64,000 bases of DNA from Rhabdophis nuchalis (Eukaryota; Chordata; Lepidosauria; Squamata; Natricidae), in NCBI GenBank assembly GCA_039707465.1, contig CM077644.1, positions 141,856,462-141,920,461 of the forward strand. The letters run 5' to 3'. Shown here in pieces: positions 55,665 through 64,000 of the stretch. Positions within the stretch are counted from its first letter, which is position 1; each line of letters opens with the position of its first letter. Below the pieces are notes generated by a model. It was not told the DNA's origin. It ran no database searches and saw only the letters and a list, made by a program, of their open reading frames with translations. The position numbers and the translations under genes were made by a program.

Positions 55665-57375
55665 AACCTTCCCTTTGTCTTTCCACTATAAAAAGGTGCA
55701 TGCAGTGTTTAATCAACATAGGAATCAGCTTCAGTCATGTAATTTAGTTTACATGCTCTTAAAACTTCACTATCAAATCAAATATGTTCAGAGCACAACT
55801 TCTAAAACTCCCCCCCAGCACATGCAATACATCTGTAGGATTTTCCAGGTGTAAGCGCTGCCCTGTCAAAATTCTAAATAAGAACTTTATTTTAGACTTT
55901 TAGGCTGGTAAAAAAAAGAGAGCCAAAGTTAACAAAATCATGCAGCAGAGCAGGTCTAACTGTCCCACCTACTACAATCTTATGTCCCTCAAATAATAGT
56001 AAGCCCCTCTGTAAGGAATGGGGCCAAGGCTCTCTGTTCTCTTCTCTCTTTCTCTCTCTTAATTTTTTTCTTCATGTTTTCATTTTTGGGAGAGCTGAGT
56101 TAAAGTTAGTTAAACCAACATTAGAAGTTAAATTTAAATTCTTTCCTACATTTCTCACTTCAAAATGGGAAGAAATGGTGACCTCAGTTTTCAGCAATTA
56201 TCTGCAGAGGCAGCTACAAGGTTACAAAAACTGGAGATTTGGGGCTTTATTTGCCTTTGGGATGTTGATTGCTTCACCTTCTGAGATGACTCTTTTGCCA
56301 GCTTTAGATCCCTTAAATTTAGAGGCTTATCCCGAAAAACCTAATTCAGAATTAAATGTACAAAGTGTCATTTGTAGATAGATGCTTCTTTCCTTCAACT
56401 CTCCTTCCTGCCTGTGAGCCACAAATTACATCGGTTGACCCTAGTCAATCTTAAGCCTACAAAAATTGTTCGGCAAGACGTTAACCCCATCCAGAAAGAT
56501 TAACAGGAACTTTGTAACAATTCAACAGGAAGGAATGTGGTATATGATCCTTGAGTAAAGTGCTTGGTATGAGGGTGCAGCAAAATGTGGGCATAGTTTT
56601 GGTGTTAGCCTGAAGAACCTCCATGCCTCTGGGTAGGTGATTCAACAACTGCTCATCGGTAGGCCCATCTGCAGACCAAAACCAGGATTGGCTGAGATCA
56701 ATGTTAGCAATCACAGGAAATGATAGAATAATTAGTAAAAAGGGATCATAAGCAATCAAGAGGTAAAGGTGTCAGAGGTTATGAAGCCAAATATTTGCAA
56801 TCTGCAGGATCTTAACTCTTCTATAGTTTCATTTTATAAAAGGCCCGAAGTTGTGCTTAACTCTGCTTTCAAAAGAAATTTTCTAACTGGCTTTAAAAGC
56901 CTAAGAAAATGTAAAATCTTTTCCTATTCTGTTTGACATATAACATTGAATGTCAGTCTCGTCTCAGTTGTTCTTTAGACGTGTTGAATTACAAGTCCTA
57001 TGATTCCAAACCAACATTATCAGTGTCCCTTAGATAGGGATGATGTCCTCTGCAGTCTTGTGATATATTGGGGAAACAGTGGATTTAAACTCCTACTATT
57101 GGGAGAGTCAATGGTTCAGTACAAGGGACAATAACCTTTCACCAGATCAAAGCATCTGTGTCAAAGGAAAAACAAATTTCGCAAGTTTGGCTGCCGTCAC
57201 TGCCAAGCATGTTGTTGCTTGAATCTCACAAGATGTGATAATTTCACACCAACGTTTAATTCTAAGGAAATTATTATTTTTTATTTCATCAGGATTCTGG
57301 GGATGGTGTCTAGCACTGTCACAGGATCTGTTCAGCTCATAAACTTGTCATTCTGAACCAAACATAGTTGTGTTG
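55665..57375. other. Non-coding stretch
   Basis: No repeat borders recognised. One plus-strand frame at about 56166-56780 has unusually long open pieces separated by several stops, which may be an old pseudogene or chance. Confidence 0.4.
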
Positions 57376-57378
57376 GAC

Positions 57379-57441
<63 letters not shown>

Positions 57442-58108
57442 TTTGATTTGATTTGATTTGATTTGATTTGTAAACCGCACCAATCTCCGTCGAGACGGAC
57501 TCTGGGCGGTGCACAGGACATTAAAAACTACAATAATAAATAACAAATATACAAAAGTTAAAAAGAAATAAAATAACAAACCTGTGTCTAATTTAGCTGA
57601 GGCTCTATCTAAATTTAAATTCTATGCCAGTCCAGCTTGCTGAAAAAGATGTGTCTTAAGTGAGTGGCGGAAGAGGGGAAGGTCCGTGATAGTACGAAGT
57701 TCGGGGGGGAGGTCATTCCAGAGGGCACGCCCTGCCACAGAGAAGGCCCTACTCCTGGGCGTTGCCAGCCGGCATTGACCGGCAGTCGGCACCCTGAGGA
57801 GGCCCTCCCTGTGGGAGCGAATCGGTCGGTGGGAGGTATGTGGCAGGAGGCGGTCCCGCAAGTAACTAGGCCCCGAGCCATGGAGCGATTTAAAGATGGT
57901 AACAAGCACCTTGAAGCGCACCCGGAAGGCCACTGGTAGCCAGTGCAGCTCGCGCAGGAGAGGTGTTACATGGGAACTCCGAGATTTTCCCCAAATCCCC
58001 CACGCGGCGGCGTTCTGGACTAACTGGAGCCTCCGGATGCACCTCAAGGGAAGCCCCATGTAGAGAGCGTTGCAATAGTCAAGGCGGGATGTCACGAGTG
58101 CACGACTT
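57379..58108 (-). repeat. L2/CR1-clade LINE, 3' end, copy 2, with (TTTA)n tail
   Basis: On the minus strand it starts 'cactcgtgacatcccgccttg' (VMTSRLDYCNALYMGLPL), keeps an open frame of 157 codons to HLFQQAGLA, then a tail 'cgcccagagtccgtctcgacgg' and (CAAAT)n and (TAAA)n of about 90 bp. Same ORF2 end as at 53718. Confidence 0.88.
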
Positions 58109-58329
58109 GATACAAATGGAATAATACTTCCAAGACTGATTAGTGAAGTTCAGGAAAAAAGTAAAATTAAAACAAATCTCTAGATATTTTTTTTAATGAA
58201 GATGAGCAATGTTTCCTCCCAGCCTTTTGACTCAGCAGAACTAGGCTAAGAAAACTTCATTGTTATGCATTTCAAAATACCATCGCAACATTTTCTGACA
58301 GTAGTGAAATTCCTTTGAAAAAAATTGAA

Positions 58330-58800
58330 CCATACCATATTTTTCAGAGTATAAGATGTACCTTTTTTCCTCTAAAAAGAGGCTGAAAATCTGAGTGCGT
58401 CTTATACATCGAATACACCATTTTTTTTTGCCTCCTGGAACCCCACCCGTTCACCAAACTGGCTGTGCCTAGTCTTATGGAGGCTTCCAGAGAGCTCCTG
58501 GGGGCTGGGGAGGGCAGAAATTAGCCTCAAACAGGCCATTTCCCCCTCCCCCAGCCCCCAGCAGCACTCTATAAGCCTCCATAGGGCTATGCATGCAATT
58601 TATTTGACACAAAAATGGCCCTTTTTCATGATAAATGGGGCGGGTTTTTGCTCATTTTTGACCCCCCCACCCCAGCCCTCAGGAGCACTCTGCAAGTCCC
58701 CCCAAGGCTAGTTATGCTTTTTATTTGAAAAAAAAACGGCCCCATTTTCAGAAGAAATGGGCTGTTTTGGAGAGGTTTGAGTGCAAAGGCTCCCCCCCCC
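58330..58800. repeat. Repeat with 'gagtataagatgtacc' end
   Basis: It starts 'ccatatttttcagagtataagatgtacct' and 'tgagtgcgtcttatacatcgaa', then GC-rich segments with 'gcctccatagggctatgcatgc' duplicated as 'aagtccccccaaggctagttatgc'. The starting phrase is common in reptile genomes; the element type is not clear to me. Confidence 0.5.
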
Positions 58801-58924
58801 CCCCACCTTTCGGAAGGCTCTTTAACTGTTTCTGTGCCAGCAGAAACAAAGTCTTAAGGTTTGTCAGCAATTTCCTTCTGCAGAACATGGATAAATACAC
58901 CTGGAAACATCAACATCCCTACTT

Positions 58925-59115
58925 AATCTCTCTCTCTCTCTCTCTCTCTCCCTACCTACTGTATTTCTCTCTTTCTCTCTCTTTCTCTCTCTCTATCCTT
59001 CTACCTACCTACCTACCTACCTACCTACCTACCTACCTACCTACCTACCTACACACACACTCTCTCTCTCCCTACCTACTATATTTCTCTCTCTCTCTCT
59101 CTCTTTATATCCTTC
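58925..59115 (+). repeat. (CT)n and (ACCT)n microsatellites
   Basis: (CT)n, (CCTA)n and again (CT)n with a mirrored order 'ccctacctactgtatttctctc' and 'ccctacctactatatttctctc' on the two sides of the (ACCT)n core, about 120 bp apart. Confidence 0.85.
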
Positions 59116-59566
59116 TACCTTTCTATATATTTGCAATAGTGATTCTGAGTGGAAGGGCTTTTGTTTTTTGCAAATAACATTCGTTTGTAATGAGTACACA
59201 ATATTGCTGCCTATGCATAATATTGAAAAACACTGTAGAAATACTGATAGACAAATCAAGAAAATCAAGGGCATTTGGTTATGTAATAATGTTTTGTCTA
59301 ACATGATGTTTAGATGTCTAAAACCAATTCCCATGATCTTCAGTCAGTGTTATGAATGGTAGCTGGTGAATATTGATCTGAAACACAAATGGAAAGCACT
59401 AGGTTGAACAGCTTACATTTTCTAAATATTTCATTAAAACAAAAACAAAAAGAAGTGTGTTTACACTATAGTACATTAAGGTTTTGTTAATGCTTAGATG
59501 AGGGTTATGTGTATCTCTGCATTTCAAAAACTGGACCTGCTGGAAACAGAGAAATATGAAAAATTG

Positions 59567-60204
59567 ACTCTCTACATGGGGCTTCCCTTGAGGTGCACTC
59601 GAAAGCTACAGCTAGTCCAAAACGCAGCCGCGCGGGTAATTACGGGAGCCACCAGAAGCTCCCATATAACACCTATCCTGCGCGAGCTGCATTGGCTTCC
59701 TGTGGTCTTTCGGGTGCGCTTCAAGGTTCTGACGACCATCTTTAAAGCGCTTCATGGCTCGGGGCCTAGTTATATGCGAGACCGTCTCCTGCCCCATACA
59801 TCCCTTAGACCGATCCGCTCCCACAGAGAGGGCCTTCTCAGGGTGCCGTCGGATGGACAATGCCGACTGGCGACACCCAGGGGAAGAGCCTTCTCTGTGG
59901 CGGGCCCTGCCCTTTGGAACGACCTACCCCCTGAACTCCGGACCATCACCGCCTCTTCCGCCAATGTCTAAAGACATACTTTTTTCATCAAGCTGGCCTA
60001 GCCTAACCTCCCATGGGGACTTTTAGAAAAGTTTTAAATTGGGTTTTTAATAATTGGTTTTAGCATAGGATTGGGATTATTTAATATGTATTTTAAATTA
60101 TTTATCTATTTTCTATTTTGTATATTTTTAAATCTCCTGTGCGCCGCCCTGGGTCCTCTGCGGAGAAGGGCGGGATATAAATGTAATAAAATGAAATGAA
60201 AAAT
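59567..60204 (+). repeat. L2/CR1-clade LINE, 3' end, copy 3
   Basis: Starts 'actctctacatggggcttcc' (LYMGLPL), with NAAARVITGATRSSH, ELHWLPVVFRVRF and WNDLPPEL, then the tail 'cgccgccctgggtcctctgcggag' and A-rich repeats. Open for about 130 codons. The frame is lost just before the usual C-terminal HLFxxAGLA. Confidence 0.87.
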
Positions 60205-60397
60205 GAAATGACTGACTGATTGACTCATTCATTCATTCATTCACGTACTTTTAGCGTAGGGACTGCAAATGCCCAAATAAATCAATTGCAGGTCAGATCC
60301 TTGGTTTCTCCCAAGTGGGACCAAGCCAGTATTTGTCATTCAAAAATCTCTGCCAGAGTTTATACTATACAATCACAAGTTTTTACAAACTGAACTA

Positions 60398-61558
60398 GAT
60401 TGATTTGATTTGATTTATTTGGATTTATATAACCGCACCCTCTCCCCAAAGGGACCCGGGGCGGTGCACAGGAAGTTAAAAAACACAACAATATCACAAT
60501 ATAAATAGTTAAAATCAAATTAAATAATTATCCCTGTGCTAAAATTTAGAAGTTAAAACATAATCCCATACAAACCCAATTAAAACAATTTATTTTACAG
60601 ACTGTAGGCTAGGTAGATAACTTAGACCAAGCCGGCCTGATGGAACAGGAGTGTCTTTAATTTCTGGCGGAAGGTGCGGAGGTCCGTGGTTGTTCTGAGG
60701 TCGGGGGGTAGGTCGTTCCAGAGGGTTGGGCCCACCACAGAGAAGGCCCTTCCCCTGGGCGTCGCCCGCTGCCTAGTGGACGGCACCCGGAGAAGTCCCT
60801 CTCTGTGGGAGCGGATCGGCCGCAGGGATGTATGAGGTAGGATGCGGTCTCGCAGGTAGCTAGGTCCCGTGCCATGGAGCGCTCTAAAGATGGTAATCAA
60901 CACCTTGAAGTGCACCTGAAAGACCACAGGTAACCAGTGCAGCTCGCGCAGGAGCGGTGTTACATGGGAATACCTAGACGTTCCGAAGATCGCCCGCGCG
61001 GCCGCATTCTGGACCAGCTGTAGCCTTCGGGTGCACCCCAAGGGGAGCCCCATGTAGAGAGCATTGCAGTAGTCCAGCCGGGATGTCACAAGCGCGTGAG
61101 TGACTGTGCGAAGGGCGTCCCGGTCCAATAAGGGACGCAACTGTCGCACCAGGCGTACCTGGTGGAAAGCCCCCCTGGCCACGGCCGTCACATGATCTTG
61201 CATAGACAGCCGGGTATACAGGAGGACGCCTAGGTTGCGTGCCCGGTCCACGGGGGCCAGATGTTCGCCCCCTATGGCCAGTGATGGAATCAACTGGTTG
61301 TACCGGGATGCCGGAAACCACAGCCACTCAGTCTTGGATGGGTTGAGTTTGAGTCTGTTGTCTCCCATCCAGATCCGTACGGCTTCCAGACATCGGGACA
61401 TCACTTCAACGGCATTCTTTGGGGTGGTTTGGGGTAGAAAAGTACAGCTGCGTATCATCAGCGTAGATGTGGTACTCTACCCCAAAACCACGGATGATCT
61501 CACCCAGCGGCTTCAAGTATGTGTTGAACAGGAGCGGCGATAAACTAGGGCTTGCAGT
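60398..61558 (-). repeat. L2/CR1-clade LINE, 3' part, copy 4 (longest)
   Basis: On the minus strand it includes the catalytic region '[14 protein letters not shown]' and '[12 protein letters not shown]' near 61435-61530, a frameshift near 61420, then an open frame of about 265 codons (WMGDNRLKLNPSKTEWLWFP, VTSRLDYCNALYMGLPL, ELHWLPV, LFHQAGLV) and the tail with (AAATC)n. The 5' part of ORF2 is missing. It faces copy 3 at a distance of about 190 bp. Confidence 0.9.
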
Positions 61559-61559
61559 C

Positions 61560-62390
61560 TGAAAACAGAAGTCTGAACCATTAGAATAAATGTTTGTAAT
61601 GTGAAATCACGTGTCTTGGGAATATAAACTACAATTTGAATAAGCTTTCACCTTGTTCATTCTCATCTGGTAAACACAAACACCTGTGTGTGTGTGCGCG
61701 AGCACCCCCCCCCCCCAAACAGCAGCCTTAAACCACCCCAAACTATGGGTCCTCTGTGGAGAAGGGCGGGATATAAATATGATTAAAATAAAATAAATAA
61801 ATAAATATGAATGGCATCTTCAAGCAGTTCATGGGGAGCAGTATCTTTTCCTTGCTGATCAATTTCCCTCAGTTTTGTGCATCAATCAGGAGGCCACAAA
61901 GATACTGTTCTATCCTAGAAACTACTGCTCATGAAGCAGTGTGTACCTCTTCCCTGAAGGTCATACATCATTACCACCAATCACTGCACACCACCTCTGC
62001 TGCCCCATTTCAGAACATCAGGGATAAAGAATTCAGTCATTAACATTGGGAATACTTCTCCCCTGCAACTCCTGTTTCTGGGAAAATATGGACGTATGGT
62101 AATCCTAGTTTTGATCACTTTGTATATTAAGATCATATCTGTCAGGCTCTTCGGCAACTGCTTAAAACCCAACGTAAATCTTTCCAAGGGCGATCCTCAC
62201 AGTGTTCTCATTAACAAGATTTATTGAGAAGAAAGGGGTGGGGTTGCAAGAATTCCAGGAACTGTACTATTTCATCATACACATGAGAGAGCCATCCTGT
62301 GATCCATGGAGTGGATCTTCTCATCGATACTGAAGAAGCTTGCAGCTGACTTTCTTACATAATTAGCTCCTGAATCTTTATTAACAGCAC
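61560..62390. other. Non-coding stretch with a LINE tail scrap
   Basis: A C run is at about 61707-61716. The short 'gggtcctctgtggagaaggg' with (AAAT)n at 61748-61808 is the tail of an L2/CR1 LINE like that at 60165. Nothing else recognised. Confidence 0.55.
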
Positions 62391-62394
62391 AAAT

Positions 62395-62763
62395 AGTTGG
62401 GCCTCAATTAACAATGGTAATTTGGACCAGGAACTCTATTGCTACGGGATGCGGCCGTGAAGCAATTTACGACAAGTTCTGAAACCACTGAATTTCATGG
62501 GATCATTTGGTGTCATGTCACATAATTGCCATTGGTCAGCCCCTGCTGACTCCCCCATTGACTCTGCTTGTTGAAAGCCCAAATCTCAGGTTGCAAATAG
62601 CAATCAAAGACACTGCAGCCGTTGTAACTGTGAGCTGGTTGCCAAATCCCTGAATCACAACATTGTGACAGCTACAGTTTTGAGGAGCAGTCAGAAATCT
62701 CCTTGTTCAGGTCCATTGTGTCTTCAGTTGCTGAACAATTGGTCATTAACTGAGGACTGCCTG
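62395..62763. mobile_element. TA-flanked palindromic repeat, decayed copy
   Basis: 'gggcctcaattaacaatgg' through 'ggtcattaactgaggactgcctg' with 'ccattgactctgcttgttg' and 'agctggttgccaaatccctgaat' follows the direction of copy 2. Confidence 0.72.
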
Positions 62764-62879
62764 AATTTTAGGTTGTTTGATAGGCCTTGGAAGACCAGGA
62801 TAATAAGAATTAGAAAGACCAGATTGAGGCCAGGAGTAAAAACACTGGAATCCAAGTCTAAAGCTCTGGTTCTGTCTCT

Positions 62880-63025
62880 GTGTCTACATACATACATACA
62901 TAACAATTAAAAAGATAAAAACGTATACAAATGCAAAAAAGAAGAGTGTAAAAAGAAAAAATGGGGCAGAAAAGAAAAAGAAAGAAAAATATAATAAAGA
63001 AAAAATAAAAATATATAAAAAGGAT
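62880..63025 (+). repeat. A-rich low-complexity sequence
   Basis: (CATA)n at about 62886-62902 followed by A/G-rich sequence without frame or element borders. Confidence 0.75.
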
Positions 63026-63660
63026 CTTTTTGTATCATCACAAGTATAAATTATTTTAATAATTTATCACTTTCTTTTAAAATACAACAAATAATCTTGT
63101 TGTCAGGCCTCCAGTCATATTCCTTTTAGGATCTTTGGCCTGCCATCCTCTCTCTTATTTTACTATGCTGTTTCATTAGTGGGGAATTGAGAAGGGGAAT
63201 AGTAAGGAGTAGAATGTGTTGTCAAAATAAAACATTCCTTTCTAGAAGCCCAAGGTCATCCTTTGTCTTTGCACCTGACCAGAAGTGGATGGGTGGAATT
63301 GCCAGCGTGGCAGTGGAAGATTGGACCATGTGATGGACTTATGGGTGTGGGGGCAAGATCATGAACTTTCAACTGGGTGGGAAACCCCAGAAGCTTTCAG
63401 ATTCGGATTTCCACAGATGTACCAACATGTCTCTCGTAATAAATTGGAACTTTGAGGAAATCTCTGCCTTGGACTCTGATTTAATTTTGGATGATATTTG
63501 GACACTTGCCTTCCCAGATCACATGTATTATCTATAAACAAAGTCTTCATTGTTTCAATCTTGATCAGCAAAAATGCATTAAGGGTTATTAGAGGTAGCA
63601 ACATATCTGTTTAGCCTTGATCAAATAAAACAACTTTATACTGCTTTCTTTTACAAGAAC
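63026..63660. other. Non-coding stretch
   Basis: Nothing recognised. Confidence 0.4.
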
Positions 63661-63662
63661 AA

Positions 63663-63886
63663 TCTTGGTCTTTTTTTGCTCTAGTGGTTAAAGCACCAGG
63701 CTAGAAAGCAAGAGACCGTGAGCTCAAGTCCCATCTTAGCCATGAAAACCAAGTGGTGACCTTGGGCCGGTCACTCCCTCTCAGCCCAACTACTTCCCAG
63801 GAACCTTATTGTTGGGGAAGGTGTGTGGGATATGTTCACCATCTTATAAAAATGGTAAAGGCAGGACACAAATAAATAAATAAACT
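63663..63886 (+). repeat. tRNA-derived SINE with A-rich tail
   Basis: A-box-like 'ctctagtggttaaagcacc' and B-box-like 'gagctcaagtcccatc' lie in a tRNA-like head. The body 'gaccttgggccggtcactccctctcagccc' and the tail (AAAT)n follow. Same family as 5752. The head looks well preserved. Confidence 0.8.
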
Positions 63887-64000
63887 CTTTAGTCCCTTCA
63901 AATAATGTTCTGAAGTTTATTTTTTCCCCTTCTCGCAAAATCCTTCAAAGCTTTAACTTTGTAAATCTCATATAGGAAACTTATCTAGGTCATTCTTTTG

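Noticed and set aside
58925..59115. Regularly spaced ACCT units, considered as a repeat-spacer array
   Set aside because: They are plain microsatellite units without unique spacers; there is no CRISPR in this window.
63663..63740. tRNA-like block, considered as a tRNA gene
   Set aside because: It lacks a full cloverleaf, and continues into a SINE body and A-rich tail.

Overview
The window looks like repeat-rich nuclear DNA from a squamate reptile, most likely a snake. The evidence is a Sauria-type SINE, a SPIN-type hAT element, L2/CR1 LINE fragments ending in simple repeats, (ATCT)n next to a LINE tail, and an almost intact full-length L1. There are no bacterial-style operons, no CRISPR array and no RNA gene that I can support.

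Two host genes are supported, and they converge tail to tail near 48.2-48.5 kb. On the minus strand is LRRC14B: two coding exons (52331-53235 and 48526-49171) with clean splice sites join to a 516-residue leucine-rich-repeat protein. Just upstream of its start codon lie a GATA core, a perfect MEF2-type box and an E-box. On the plus strand is the 3' part of a gene I do not recognise, assembled from very small phase-compatible exons: 60-87, 636-709, an optional 15-nt microexon at 20732-20746, 32533-32595, and a terminal exon at 48055-48158. If this model is right, positions 88-48054 are mostly its introns, and the two stop codons are only 367 bp apart, with a 277-bp transposon filling most of that gap.

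The rest is layered mobile DNA. A full-length L1 (10208-about 16025, 17-bp target duplications) carries an open ORF1 and an ORF2 broken by one in-frame TAA. More than twenty short palindromic hAT-type elements are scattered through the window. Eighteen of them share 8-bp target duplications with TA at the centre, the pattern reported for the Buster branch of hAT, to which SPIN belongs. A TA-flanked family of about 380 bp is present in at least eight copies. Four copies of an L2/CR1-clade LINE 3' end cluster at 53.7-61.6 kb. An internally deleted Ty3/Gypsy-like element, with a primer site matching the 3' end of tRNA-Ser, sits inside a hAT element at 54.9-55.7 kb. Several insertions are nested, which gives a relative order of events.

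Layout: 0-10.2 kb, two small exons then intron with repeats; 10.2-16 kb, L1; 16-48 kb, intron with hAT copies, Sauria SINE, CR1 pieces, a 1.4-kb hAT element full of pyrimidine repeat, and two further small exons; 48-53.3 kb, LRRC14B; 53.3-64 kb, L2 fragments, SPIN, the nested LTR element, simple repeats and a tRNA-type SINE.
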